The notes under the pieces were generated by a model that saw only the letters and a program-made list of their open reading frames with translations, made no database searches and was not told the DNA's origin. Positions 44,246 through 53,273 of a stretch of 64,000 nt of DNA are shown here, one piece after another (position 1 is the stretch's first letter; every line of letters begins with the position of its first letter). The position numbers and the translations under genes were made by a program. The DNA is taken from assembly GCF_900115205.1 (NCBI RefSeq), contig NZ_FOYQ01000001.1:248001-312000 (forward strand), given 5' to 3'. Source of the DNA: Robiginitalea myxolifaciens. Its GTDB lineage: Bacteria > Bacteroidota > Bacteroidia > Flavobacteriales > Flavobacteriaceae.

Positions 44246-45433
44246 ATGAATCCTGATTTCCGGAAATATCAGGCACAAACAGGGCCCTATCCCATGGGCC
44301 TGGAGGTAGATCGCGCTGACGGTTCTTATATCTATGACAAACAGGGTAAGGCCTACCTGGATTTTGTCGCAGGGGTATCGGCCTGTACCCTCGGGCACTG
44401 CCACCCCAAAGTAGTTGAAGCAATACAGGAACAAAGCTCCCGCTATATGCACGTAATGGTCTATGGCGAATTTGTGCTGGAACCCGCCCTGGATTTATGC
44501 CGCCGACTGGCTGCGCTTTTGCCTGACCCTTTGGATAGCACCTACCTGGTAAATTCGGGTACGGAGGCCATGGAAGGCGCCCTGAAGCTGGCAAGGCGCG
44601 TAACGGGACGTAAAGAGATCCTCGCTGCCAAGGATGCCTATCACGGCAACACCCTTGGGAGTTTGAGCCTTATGAGCATGGAGGAGCGCATGGAACCCTT
44701 CCGACCCCTGTTGCCGGGCGTTGACTACATTGCATTCAACGATTTCGATGCATTGGAACGCATTGGAGCGGAAACAGCCGCCGTAGTCCTGGAAACCATC
44801 CAGGGGGGTGCTGGTTTTATCGAACCCACTGCCGGCTACCTCAAGGCAGTCCGCGATCGATGCGATGCTGTCGGGGCCCTATTGATACTCGATGAAATTC
44901 AACCGGGATTCGGACGCACCGGAAAACTATTTGCTTTTGAGCACTACGGTATTGTTCCCGACGTCCTGGTGATGGGAAAAGGCATGGCCTCAGGACTACC
45001 GGTAGGAGCGTTTACTGCCAGTCACGAGCACATGCGGCAGCTCAGTGAAAATCCAAGTCTGGGACATATCACCACTTTCGGAGGCAATCCCGTAATTGCA
45101 GCCGCAGCCCGTGCTACACTTGAAGCGTTATACGCAGAGAAGCTCATCGAACAAACCCTTGAAAAGGAGGCCCTATTCCGGGAATTGCTGGTTCATGATA
45201 CGATACAAGAAGTACGGGGCAGGGGCCTGATGCTTGCCCTCATGCTTCCGGATCCTGCAACCACCAACTACCTCGTCACTGAAACGCTCAAGCGAGGACT
45301 GATCCTCTTCTGGTTACTCTTTGAACCCCGCGCGGTACGCCTTACACCTCCCCTGACCATAAGCAAAAAGGAGATACGAGAGGGCTGCAGCATTATCCTG
45401 GAGTTACTCGACAATTACCGCCCTGTTAACTAA
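44246..45433 (+). CDS. Class III PLP-dependent aminotransferase
   Basis: A 395-residue class III aminotransferase of the acetylornithine/4-aminobutyrate type, often annotated as 'aspartate aminotransferase family'. Motifs: VAGVSACTLGHCHPKVVEA, VNSGTEAMEGALKLAR, the DEIQPGFGRTGKLFAFEHYG block, and the PLP-binding Lys245 in MGKGMASGLPVGAF. The exact amine substrate is not fixed; arginine/ornithine or beta-amino acid metabolism is possible. ATG 44246 is used; the in-frame GTG at 44243 is less likely. The gene is probably co-transcribed with the OstA-like gene. Confidence 0.92.
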   Translation: MNPDFRKYQAQTGPYPMGLEVDRADGSYIYDKQGKAYLDFVAGVSACTLGHCHPKVVEAIQEQSSRYMHVMVYGEFVLEPALDLCRRLAALLPDPLDSTYLVNSGTEAMEGALKLARRVTGRKEILAAKDAYHGNTLGSLSLMSMEERMEPFRPLLPGVDYIAFNDFDALERIGAETAAVVLETIQGGAGFIEPTAGYLKAVRDRCDAVGALLILDEIQPGFGRTGKLFAFEHYGIVPDVLVMGKGMASGLPVGAFTASHEHMRQLSENPSLGHITTFGGNPVIAAAARATLEALYAEKLIEQTLEKEALFRELLVHDTIQEVRGRGLMLALMLPDPATTNYLVTETLKRGLILFWLLFEPRAVRLTPPLTISKKEIREGCSIILELLDNYRPVN

Positions 45434-45483
45434 TTTGTTGATAAGTACCCCCTGAAATCCCCATTCTCGTCCACTTAAAAAAA

Positions 45484-45491
45484 TACTTTTA
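45484..45491 (+). promoter_or_regulatory. Possible -7 element before TPR gene
   Basis: TACTTTTA, 28 bases before the ATG at 45520, in the 86-base gap after the aminotransferase gene. One mismatch from TAnnTTTG; no -33 element recognised. Confidence 0.25.
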
Positions 45492-45519
45492 AGTCCATAC
45501 GGAATCCAAACCAGTACGT

Positions 45520-46920
45520 ATGGCGTTAGATCCGAACGAACAACCCGGACCCCCTATAGCGAAATTTGAATCCATGCTCAAGACCGACGACGTCTATTTC
45601 TTTGACGCCGAGGATTTTGAGGAAATTATCCACCACTACCTTAACAACGGGAGAATCTCCCTGGCCAAAAAGGCTATTCGCATGGGGCTGCAGCAGCACC
45701 CTGATGCATTGGAATTGAGGCTTTTAGAAGTGGAGGTTCTGGTCTTCGAGAACCATCTGGACCAGGCTCAGCTCATTCTGGATCAACTGCAGCAAATCAA
45801 CAGCAGGAATCAGGAAATTTGTATCCAACAAGCTAATATCTGTTCCAAAAAGGATCAGCATGACCTGGCAATCGACTGGTTAAAACGCGCTCTGGAGCTC
45901 GAACCCGATGATCCGGATGTCCACTCGCTACTGGGAATGGAATACCTTTTCCTCGATGCCTATAGCGAGGCCCAACAGTGTTTTATGCGCTGTGTGGCCG
46001 AAGACCCAGAAGATTACGCCTCGCTTTACAACGTGGTCTACTGTTTTGAATTCCGGGAGGATTTCCGGGGTGGGATCCGCTTTTTAAATGCCTACCTAGA
46101 AACGAATCCTTATTGCCAGGTAGCCTGGCATCAGCTCGGGAAACTCTATAAGGAACTGGACATGCTTAAAGAAGCCCTCGGTGCTTTTGAATTTGCTGTA
46201 ATCTCAGATGATTCCTTTATCGGGGCCTATTTCGAAAAAGGCCGGGTTCTGGAAAAACTGGGAAGGCTCGAGGAGGCTATCGAAAACTACCAGGCAACCA
46301 TGGACCTGGACGACCCAACCTCTCACGCCTATCTGCGCATGGGACGTTGTTTCGAAAAATTAGGCGATGATGAGCAGGCCCAGGCTTACTACTACCGAAC
46401 CGTTCACGACGATCCGCTTCTCGATAAGGGCTGGCTGGCGATCACTGAATTTTATCTCAGGCGTGAGCTGTATGAGAAAGCATTAGAGTTCGTTAACAAA
46501 GCCATTCATATCGACGGAGAAAATGCCGATTACTGGGCACGGTGCGGAAAGATACACCTGGCAACCGGAAACCTTGACGAGGCCGATTACGCATATAGTC
46601 AGGCGGTACGCCTGGAGGATTACAGCCTCGGAACCTGGAGTTCCTGGTGCGAAGTCCTTTGGCAGGCAAAAGAGTATCAGGCACTTTACGAGGTCCTTAA
46701 GCAGGCCATTAAATTTCATCCCAAAACCGGGGAATTCAGATACCGGCTCGCGGGAATCAGTTTTTTACTGGGGAAGGAGAAAAAAGCCCGTACACAGCTC
46801 AAGCACGCCATTAATATGCTTCCGGAAGCCTACCCGCAGTTCCAGGAGGATTTCCCGGAATTCCCGCATTGGGTTCCTATCGAAAAAGCATCGGACCAAC
46901 CCGGGAAAGCTTCGGAATAA
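45520..46920 (+). CDS. Tetratricopeptide repeat protein
   Basis: A 466-residue cytoplasmic protein (no signal peptide) made of tandem TPR units. The repeats are recognisable from about residue 40 to 440, for example NGRISLAKKAIRMGLQQHPD, DLAIDWLKRALELEPDDPD, LEEAIENYQATMDLDDP, EKALEFVNKAIHIDGENAD and LDEADYAYSQAVRLEDY. It is a likely scaffold or assembly factor; partner unknown. The length of about 470 residues and acidic N-terminus (DAEDFEEI) are shared by Bacteroidota homologues. Confidence 0.88.
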   Translation: MALDPNEQPGPPIAKFESMLKTDDVYFFDAEDFEEIIHHYLNNGRISLAKKAIRMGLQQHPDALELRLLEVEVLVFENHLDQAQLILDQLQQINSRNQEICIQQANICSKKDQHDLAIDWLKRALELEPDDPDVHSLLGMEYLFLDAYSEAQQCFMRCVAEDPEDYASLYNVVYCFEFREDFRGGIRFLNAYLETNPYCQVAWHQLGKLYKELDMLKEALGAFEFAVISDDSFIGAYFEKGRVLEKLGRLEEAIENYQATMDLDDPTSHAYLRMGRCFEKLGDDEQAQAYYYRTVHDDPLLDKGWLAITEFYLRRELYEKALEFVNKAIHIDGENADYWARCGKIHLATGNLDEADYAYSQAVRLEDYSLGTWSSWCEVLWQAKEYQALYEVLKQAIKFHPKTGEFRYRLAGISFLLGKEKKARTQLKHAINMLPEAYPQFQEDFPEFPHWVPIEKASDQPGKASE

Positions 46921-46926
46921 AAGCAG

Positions 46927-46934
46927 TATTTTTG
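46927..46934 (+). promoter_or_regulatory. Putative -7 element for DUF368 pair
   Basis: TATTTTTG, an exact TAnnTTTG match, 12 bases before the first DUF368 ATG, in the 26-base gap after the TPR gene. No -33 TTTG at the usual distance. If active, it drives both DUF368 genes and the overlapping aroE. Confidence 0.45.
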
Positions 46935-46946
46935 CGTTTTACCAGC

Positions 46947-47876
46947 ATGGAACAGCGCAATCCCCGCAACTATCTTTTCTTATTACTCAAGGGCATGGCC
47001 ATGGGTGCCGCCGACGTGGTACCCGGCGTTAGCGGAGGAACTATTGCCTTTATATCCGGAATCTATGAGGAACTGATCAGTTCCATAGATGGAATTCGCC
47101 CGTCGTTGTTGGGAATTTGGAAAAAATCAGGATTTAAGGCTTTCTGGTCTGCGCTGAACGGGAATTTCCTGTTAGCTGTTTTTACGGGTATCGCCATCAG
47201 TGTTATTTCCCTGGCCCGTGGGATTAGCTGGCTACTGGATAACCATCCGATTTTGGTTTGGGCCTTTTTCTTTGGTCTGGTCCTGGCCAGTGTCATCTAT
47301 ATCGCCCGTCAGATCGAACGCTGGAACTGGAGTCACCTCCTGGTTTTCCTGCTGGGAGCCGGAATGGCTTACCTGGTTATCAACCTCCCGGTTTCCGAAG
47401 ACCAGTCGGGACTGCCTTTCCTTTTCCTCAGTGGCGCCCTGGCTGTATGTGCCATGATACTTCCAGGCATATCCGGTGCTTTTATCCTGGTGCTTCTGGG
47501 TTCCTATCGGACCGTATTAGAAGCCGTGCACAATTGGGATCTGAACTTGCTGGCTGTTGTTGCCGTGGGTGCAGTTTTCGGATTGTTGAGCTTTGCCCGC
47601 CTGCTGAAATGGATGTTTGCCCGATTCAAAAATATTACCCTGGCCCTACTCACCGGATTCATCCTGGGTTCCCTGCTCAAAATCTGGCCCTGGAAGGAAG
47701 TACTGGAAACCCGCGAATACGAGGATAAAATTATTGTAATACGGGAAGCCAATGTCTGGCCCGGACAATTCGAGGGGGATCCGATGATATTACAGGCTGT
47801 GGGGTTGGCACTTCTTGGCTTTGCCCTGATCTTCCTTCTGGAGGGATTGGCTACCCGAAAGCACTCCACCTCATGA
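46947..47876 (+). CDS. DUF368 (PopT-type) polyprenyl-phosphate transporter, first copy
   Basis: A 309-residue multi-pass membrane protein of the DUF368 family. Members (PopT) were reported to flip undecaprenyl phosphate back across the inner membrane for cell-wall and envelope polymer recycling. The N-terminal signature LKGMAMGAADVVPGVSGGTIAFI is repeated in inverted form later (MILPGISGAFILVLLGSY). About eight membrane segments. ATG 46947 is chosen because it precedes the conserved start; the frame is open back to 46869, inside the TPR gene. The stop overlaps the second copy (ATGA). Confidence 0.92.
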   Translation: MEQRNPRNYLFLLLKGMAMGAADVVPGVSGGTIAFISGIYEELISSIDGIRPSLLGIWKKSGFKAFWSALNGNFLLAVFTGIAISVISLARGISWLLDNHPILVWAFFFGLVLASVIYIARQIERWNWSHLLVFLLGAGMAYLVINLPVSEDQSGLPFLFLSGALAVCAMILPGISGAFILVLLGSYRTVLEAVHNWDLNLLAVVAVGAVFGLLSFARLLKWMFARFKNITLALLTGFILGSLLKIWPWKEVLETREYEDKIIVIREANVWPGQFEGDPMILQAVGLALLGFALIFLLEGLATRKHSTS

Positions 47877-48910
47877 TGTTTCACCACAGAAGCCTGACAG
47901 ACAAATTCCTGTTGTTTATCAAAGGGCTTTCCATGGGGGCAGCCAACAAAGTCCCCGGGGTGAGCGGGGGAATTGTCGCTTTCGTGGTTGGCTTCTACGA
48001 GGAATTTATCTATTCCCTGCAGCGGATAAACGTCAAGGCGTTCCGACTACTCTTCGCAGGTCGGTTCCGCAGCTTTTACCAATATATCAACGGTACTTTT
48101 CTCTCCATCCTGGTTCTGGGAATGCTCTTCAGCTACTTCAGTGTTTCCAAGATCCTCGACTACTTCCTCGAGCGGCAGGAGCTGCTGGTTTGGTCTTGCT
48201 TTTTTGGGATGATCATTGGTTCGATCTACTTTATTTCGAAGGATTTCAAGCATTGGAATAAACGCACCATTCCTGCCGGGATTATTGGCCTGGTGGTGGG
48301 TATTTCCATTAGTTTCCTGAGTCCTGCACGGGAAAACGACAACTTATTCTTCATTTTCTTCTGCGGAATCATCAGTGTTTCAGGTATGACGTTGCCAGGA
48401 CTGTCGGGTTCGTTTATCCTGATCTTACTGGGCAATTATGTTCTGCTGCTAGTGGATTCTGTCAATGCGTTATACGATACCCTGGTGGAAGTATTTCAGG
48501 GTGATTTTAGCTTTACGGAGAATACCCAGCGCCTGGATACCCTGAAGGTACTGGCCGTTTTTACGGCGGGGTCTGCCGCCGGACTGGTTACTTTAAGCCA
48601 TTTACTGGGCTATGTACTCAAACATTTCAAAAACCTGACCACAGCGGTTATCATTGGGTTTATCTCCGGTTCGCTGGGCGTGGTATGGCCCTGGAAACGG
48701 GCCGTCTACAAGGTTGGGCAAGATGGACTTCCCCTTACCGATTCCAATGGAGACGCCATCCTGGCAAACTACCAGCGGTACTGGCCGGATCTCAGTCAGG
48801 TCGAAAACCTTTGGGCCCTGGTTTCAATTGCCTTCGGTATCGGGATCCTTATTGCTTTGGAATGGTATGGCAAAAACCGCCTGGAAAGAAAAAATAAACC
48901 CGCAGCATGA
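47873..48910 (+). CDS. DUF368 (PopT-type) polyprenyl-phosphate transporter, second copy
   Basis: A 345-residue paralogue of the upstream protein with the same paired signatures (IKGLSMGAANKVPGVSGGIVAFV and SGMTLPGLSGSFILILLGNYV). It has a longer loop between helices near residues 205-225 (FQGDFSFTENTQRLDTL) and a Lys-rich tail. The two copies are clearly diverged, so the duplication is not recent. Predicted cargo: undecaprenyl phosphate or a related lipid carrier. Overlaps by ATGA with both the first copy and aroE. Confidence 0.92.
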   Translation: MMFHHRSLTDKFLLFIKGLSMGAANKVPGVSGGIVAFVVGFYEEFIYSLQRINVKAFRLLFAGRFRSFYQYINGTFLSILVLGMLFSYFSVSKILDYFLERQELLVWSCFFGMIIGSIYFISKDFKHWNKRTIPAGIIGLVVGISISFLSPARENDNLFFIFFCGIISVSGMTLPGLSGSFILILLGNYVLLLVDSVNALYDTLVEVFQGDFSFTENTQRLDTLKVLAVFTAGSAAGLVTLSHLLGYVLKHFKNLTTAVIIGFISGSLGVVWPWKRAVYKVGQDGLPLTDSNGDAILANYQRYWPDLSQVENLWALVSIAFGIGILIALEWYGKNRLERKNKPAA

Positions 48911-49638
48911 AACGCTTTGGCCTAATTGGAAAGAACATCGCGTACTCCTTCTCCAGGGGATATTTCGCCCAAAAATTCAAGGACCTGGGGCTGGAGTCGC
49001 ACAGCTACGAAAATTTTGACCTTCCATCCATAACCGCGTTCCCTGAGCTAATCAAATCAAATCCCGACCTCAAAGGGCTCAATGTAACGATCCCTTACAA
49101 ACAGGAAATCATTCCCCTGCTCGACGATCTCCATCCTGAAGCGGAAGCTATCGGTGCCGTAAACACAATCGCTTTTGTGGAAGGTAAAACTATGGGGTAT
49201 AACACCGATATCATTGGATTCCGCGATTCTTTAAAACCACTGCTGAGACCCACCGACCAGGCGGCGCTTGTGCTCGGATCCGGCGGTGCTTCCAAGGCGG
49301 TTTGTCATGTGTTGGATAGTCTTGGAATTCGCTTTGAGATGGTCTCCCGAAAGCCGGGTCCCGATCAGTATAGTTACCAGGACCTGACCGACGGTGTTCT
49401 CGGACAGTACCAAATCCTGATTAATTGCACCCCGCTGGGTACCCATCCCAGAATTGAAGCAGCTCCGGATCTCAGGTATGAGGCCCTGGATTCCTCCCAC
49501 TTGCTCTATGACCTGGTGTATAATCCTCCCCTGACCCGTTTCCTGAAACTCGGTTTGCAGCAAGGCTCCAGAATAAAAAACGGCCACGAAATGCTGGAGC
49601 TTCAAGCCGAAGCCTCCTGGGGAATCTGGAATTCCTGA
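48907..49638 (+). CDS. aroE: Shikimate dehydrogenase
   Basis: NADPH-dependent reduction of 3-dehydroshikimate in the aromatic amino acid pathway. The 243-residue protein starts RFGLIGKNIAYSFSRGYFA, has the catalytic Lys in GLNVTIPYKQEIIPLLD, the NADP GxGGAS fold in LVLGSGGASKAV, and the conserved NTDIIGF and GHEMLELQA stretches. Slightly short, as in other Bacteroidota AroE. Coupled to the DUF368 genes by an ATGA overlap. Confidence 0.95.
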   Translation: MKRFGLIGKNIAYSFSRGYFAQKFKDLGLESHSYENFDLPSITAFPELIKSNPDLKGLNVTIPYKQEIIPLLDDLHPEAEAIGAVNTIAFVEGKTMGYNTDIIGFRDSLKPLLRPTDQAALVLGSGGASKAVCHVLDSLGIRFEMVSRKPGPDQYSYQDLTDGVLGQYQILINCTPLGTHPRIEAAPDLRYEALDSSHLLYDLVYNPPLTRFLKLGLQQGSRIKNGHEMLELQAEASWGIWNS

Positions 49639-49732
49639 ACCCTTTTGTTTAACTACTTTTTGTTGCTATCTTACCATGTACTAGAACGGCATGCCAGTGT
49701 TGCAGGGCCAGCTAGTCCATAAACTATTCAGG

Positions 49733-51904
49733 ATGTCTGAAGCGAAGAACAAGGAACTGTCCCAGGAGGCAGGGGGTGAGGAGTTGGAAAAGACTCCGGA
49801 GAAACAGGAATCGGAAGCCAAAACTACTCAGCCGCAGGAAGATGCTGCCGTCGAAGAAGTAGTCGAGGTAGCGGAAGATGCGAAGGTAGCTGCCAGCGAG
49901 AAAAAAGAACAGCCTTCCGAATTAGCAGCATCAGCGGAAGCGGACAAGGCAGAAGAAGCGGAAGCGGACGTGGAAGAAGAATCGGAAGCAGAAGCAGAAG
50001 CGGACGCGGAAGAAGAATCGGAAGATGAAAATGACATCGATGCGCAAAATGCAGAAGATGCCGAAGATTCCGAAAACGAGCGGCGCCACCATATCCCCTT
50101 TTTGGACTACCATGAGCTTAGCATGGAAAACCTGGTCGGGGAGTTACAGCGCTTGCTGAGAACCGAAAAAGTCCAGGCCATTCGCAGACATGCCGATACC
50201 ATCAAAAGGGAGTTCGATCAAAAGTTCCGCGAATTTATTGACGAAAAGAAGGAGGAATTCGTTTCCCGGGGCGGAAACGAGATAGATTTCCGGTATAACT
50301 CGGTTACCAAACGTCAGTTTAATGAACTGTACTCCGAATACCGTGAAAAACGCAACCAATACTACAAAAGTCGGGAACGAAACCTGAAGGAAAACCTGCA
50401 GACCCGTCTGGACCTTATCGAGGAACTCAAAGGTCTGGTCCATGTCGAAGAAGACATGACTTCCACCTATAATACCTTCAAGGAGGTACAGGAACGCTGG
50501 CGCAACGCAGGACCGGTTCCCAGGAACAGCTATAACGACGTTTGGCGCACCTATCAGCACCACGTTGAAATCTTCTATGACTTCCTCCACCTGAACCGCG
50601 AATTGCGCGACCTGGATTTTAAATTCAACCTGGAGGAGAAGGAAAAACTAATCGAAAGGGCCGAAGCTTTGGCGCAGGAACCAGACCTGAATAAAGCCTT
50701 TCGCGAACTGCAAACCCTTCATAAACTATGGAAGGAGGAACTCGGGCCAGTTGCCAAGGACAAGCGCGACGAAGTCTGGGAACGCTTTAGTGCGGCTACT
50801 AAAACCATCCATGAAAGAAGGCAGGAACACTTTAAACAACTCGATGCCCGGTACGAGACCAATCTGGAAACCAAGAATGAGATTATTGCCAAAATCCTTG
50901 GGATCAGCGAACAAGTAGCCGACAATCACCGGGCTATCCAAGGTCAGATCCGGGAGGTAGAAGCATTGCGCGAGTCCTTTTTCAAGGCCGGAAAAGTACC
51001 TCAAAAGGAAAATGAAAAGACCTGGGCGGCCTTCAAAGGGGCGGTGCGGGCATTCAACAAAAAGAAGAATGCCTTTTACAAAAACCTGAAGAAGGAGCAA
51101 CAGGAAAACCTCGATCGCAAACGCGCCCTGCTCAAACGAGCCGAAGAACTCAAAGAGAGCGAAGCCTGGGAGGAAGCCACCCCGGAGATGAAACGCATCC
51201 AACAGGAATGGAAGCAAATCGGCCATGTCCCCCGAAAATTCTCCGATAAGATTTGGAAGGAATTCAAGGCGGCCTGCAACCACTATTTCAACCGCTTACA
51301 TTCTCGGAAAAATGCCGATCAGGCACAGCACAGCAAAGACCTGAAGGTAAAAGAGGATATCCTTTCAGAATTGAAAGAATTCCAGACGGGTAAAGACAGG
51401 GAAGCCGACCTGAAGCAACTTCAGGAATTTCTCAAGCGCTGGAAGGCTTCGGGGCGACTGCCGAGAAACCGCCAGCACCTCGACCGCAAATTCCAGAAAA
51501 TTATCGATGCCATCTTCAGAAAATTGGGGGTCAGCAAACAGGAAGCCGACTTACTGCGTTATGGCGACAAAATTAAGAAGTTGGCCAAAGCAGACGATGT
51601 ACGGACCATCGAGGAGGAACGCCAGTTCATCCGAAGAAAAATCGAAGAAAACAAAGGGGAGCTCCGGCAATTAGAAAACAATCTGAATTTCTTTACCGAC
51701 CCTTCCGAAGATAATCCTTTGGTTAAAGAAGTAATTGAAAGCATTGACAAGCAGAAGGAAGCCCTGGAGCGGTGGCAGGAGAAGCTAAAAAAGCTCAACA
51801 TCCTGAGGAACAACCTGGAAAAGGAGGCCAATCCTAAAGAAGAAACTGAAGGCGCTGATCATGAGGAAAGCGCTGGCGAACAGACCGATAAGCAATCGGA
51901 ATAG
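49733..51904 (+). CDS. DUF349 repeat protein with acidic N-terminus
   Basis: A 723-residue cytoplasmic protein. Residues about 5-118 are low-complexity and strongly acidic (Glu/Ala/Asp, with repeated Glu-Glu-Ser-Glu). The rest is Lys/Glu-rich coiled coil holding five DUF349 repeats, each with a Trp and a 'G-x-V-P' core: about residue 257 (RNAGPVPRNSYNDVWRTY), 332 (LGPVAKDKRDEVWERF), 415 (FKAGKVPQKENEKTWAAF), 492 (IGHVPRKFSDKIWKEF) and 569 (ASGRLPRNRQHLDRKF), spaced about 75 residues apart. ATG 49733 begins the conserved MSEAKNKEL; the frame is open upstream to 49691. Function unknown. Ends 3 bases from the rimO stop on the other strand. Confidence 0.9.
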   Translation: MSEAKNKELSQEAGGEELEKTPEKQESEAKTTQPQEDAAVEEVVEVAEDAKVAASEKKEQPSELAASAEADKAEEAEADVEEESEAEAEADAEEESEDENDIDAQNAEDAEDSENERRHHIPFLDYHELSMENLVGELQRLLRTEKVQAIRRHADTIKREFDQKFREFIDEKKEEFVSRGGNEIDFRYNSVTKRQFNELYSEYREKRNQYYKSRERNLKENLQTRLDLIEELKGLVHVEEDMTSTYNTFKEVQERWRNAGPVPRNSYNDVWRTYQHHVEIFYDFLHLNRELRDLDFKFNLEEKEKLIERAEALAQEPDLNKAFRELQTLHKLWKEELGPVAKDKRDEVWERFSAATKTIHERRQEHFKQLDARYETNLETKNEIIAKILGISEQVADNHRAIQGQIREVEALRESFFKAGKVPQKENEKTWAAFKGAVRAFNKKKNAFYKNLKKEQQENLDRKRALLKRAEELKESEAWEEATPEMKRIQQEWKQIGHVPRKFSDKIWKEFKAACNHYFNRLHSRKNADQAQHSKDLKVKEDILSELKEFQTGKDREADLKQLQEFLKRWKASGRLPRNRQHLDRKFQKIIDAIFRKLGVSKQEADLLRYGDKIKKLAKADDVRTIEEERQFIRRKIEENKGELRQLENNLNFFTDPSEDNPLVKEVIESIDKQKEALERWQEKLKKLNILRNNLEKEANPKEETEGADHEESAGEQTDKQSE

Positions 51905-51907
51905 CGC

Positions 51908-53221
51908 TTATGCCCCGGGGGTTGTTACTTCTCCGTAGAGATCAAAATCCGACGCTTCGGTAATACGGATGTCGGCAAATTCCCCGATACGCAAATAAGA
52001 AGATTCGGCCGGGATCCACACCTCGTTATCGACATCCGGAGAGTCGAATTCGCTCCGACCTACGAAATAATTGCCTTCCTTCCTGTCGATCATACAGCGT
52101 AACGTCTTCCCGACTTTTTCTTGATTCAATTCCCATGAAATCCGTTCCTGGGCTTCCATAATTTGGGCAGCTCTCCGTTCTTTAACTTCCTCCGGAACAT
52201 CGTCTTCTAGTTTAAAGGCATGGGTCTGTTCTTCATGGCTGTAGGTAAAACATCCCAGGCGATCAAAGCGCGTTTCCTTTACCCAATCCAAGAGCAGTTG
52301 GAAATCCTCCTCTGTTTCACCGGGATAGCCTGTAATCAAGGTAGTACGGATGGCCATTCCGGGAACACGCTCCCGGAATTCCCGTAGCAAGGCATTCGTT
52401 TTCTCACGAGTCGTTCCCCGGCGCATGCTCTTGAGAATGGGGTCGGAAATATGCTGTAGCGGGATATCGATATAGTTACAGATTTTCGGTTCCTCCCGCA
52501 TCACATCGAGGACTTCCAGGGGGAAGCCACTGGGAAAAGCATAGTGGAGACGGATCCAATCAATTCCGTCTACTTCGACCAGCGCCCGAAGTAAATCGGC
52601 CAGTACTCGCTTTTTATACAGATCCAGGCCGTAATACGTTAAATCCTGGGCAATCAGGATAAGTTCCCGTACGCCCTTTGCAGCCAAAGCTTCCGCTTCG
52701 GTTACCAATTCTTCTATGGGCTTGCTTCGATGTTTCCCGCGCATCAAGGGAATGGCGCAGAAGGAACAGGGGCGATCACAGCCCTCGGCAATTTTGAGAT
52801 AGGCGTAGTTCGCCGGGGTAGCCGTAAGTCGCTCTCCCACCAATTCGTGGCGATAATCCGCTCCTAGTGCCTTGAGCAGTCGCGGAAGGTCCCTTGTCCC
52901 GAAATAGGCATCCACATCGGGGATTTCTTTTTCTAAATCAGGTTTATAACGCTCACTGAGGCAACCGGTTACAAAAACCTTATCGACTTCTCCTGCCTCT
53001 TTCTGACGAACGTATTCCAGGATAGTATTTACGCTTTCCTCTTTGGCATTGGCGATAAATCCGCAGGTATTGATTACTACGATATTCCCTTCCTGTTCAT
53101 GCACAACCTCCTTATCAGAAGCGCGTAACTGCCCCATAAGCACCTCGGAGTCGTACAAATTCTTGGAACACCCGAGGGTAACGACATTAATGCGATTCTT
53201 TTTTAAAGACTTGGTTCTCAT
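51908..53221 (-). CDS. rimO: Ribosomal protein S12 methylthiotransferase RimO
   Basis: Radical-SAM enzyme with two iron-sulfur clusters that adds a methylthio group to an Asp of ribosomal protein S12. The 437-residue protein has the N-terminal UPF0004 domain with its three Cys (LGCSKNLYDSE, INTCGFI, VTGCLSERY). The radical-SAM CxxxCxxC follows in GCDRPCSFCAIP, and the C-terminal TRAM domain covers about 370-437. LGCSKN and the absence of MiaB-specific features point to RimO rather than MiaB. Confidence 0.95.
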   Translation of the reverse strand: MRTKSLKKNRINVVTLGCSKNLYDSEVLMGQLRASDKEVVHEQEGNIVVINTCGFIANAKEESVNTILEYVRQKEAGEVDKVFVTGCLSERYKPDLEKEIPDVDAYFGTRDLPRLLKALGADYRHELVGERLTATPANYAYLKIAEGCDRPCSFCAIPLMRGKHRSKPIEELVTEAEALAAKGVRELILIAQDLTYYGLDLYKKRVLADLLRALVEVDGIDWIRLHYAFPSGFPLEVLDVMREEPKICNYIDIPLQHISDPILKSMRRGTTREKTNALLREFRERVPGMAIRTTLITGYPGETEEDFQLLLDWVKETRFDRLGCFTYSHEEQTHAFKLEDDVPEEVKERRAAQIMEAQERISWELNQEKVGKTLRCMIDRKEGNYFVGRSEFDSPDVDNEVWIPAESSYLRIGEFADIRITEASDFDLYGEVTTPGA

Positions 53222-53258
53222 GATTCAGTCGGGACTAGCAACACTTCGATTCAGGGCG

Positions 53259-53266
53259 CAAAGGTA
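53259..53266 (-). promoter_or_regulatory. Putative -7 element for rimO
   Basis: TACCTTTG on the minus strand, an exact TAnnTTTG match, 37 bases before the rimO ATG in the 52-base gap after the amidase gene. No -33 TTTG was recognised, because that region is inside the amidase end. Confidence 0.42.
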
Positions 53267-53273
53267 GTGATCT

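Noticed and set aside
45440-45480. Possible terminator or regulatory hairpin after the aminotransferase gene
   Set aside because: No stem of convincing length followed by T tract could be built from the 86-base gap.
49828-50037. Ser/Ala-rich minus-strand frame opposite the start of the DUF349 gene
   Set aside because: It is the reverse-complement shadow of the acidic Glu/Ala repeat codons; no start context or family.
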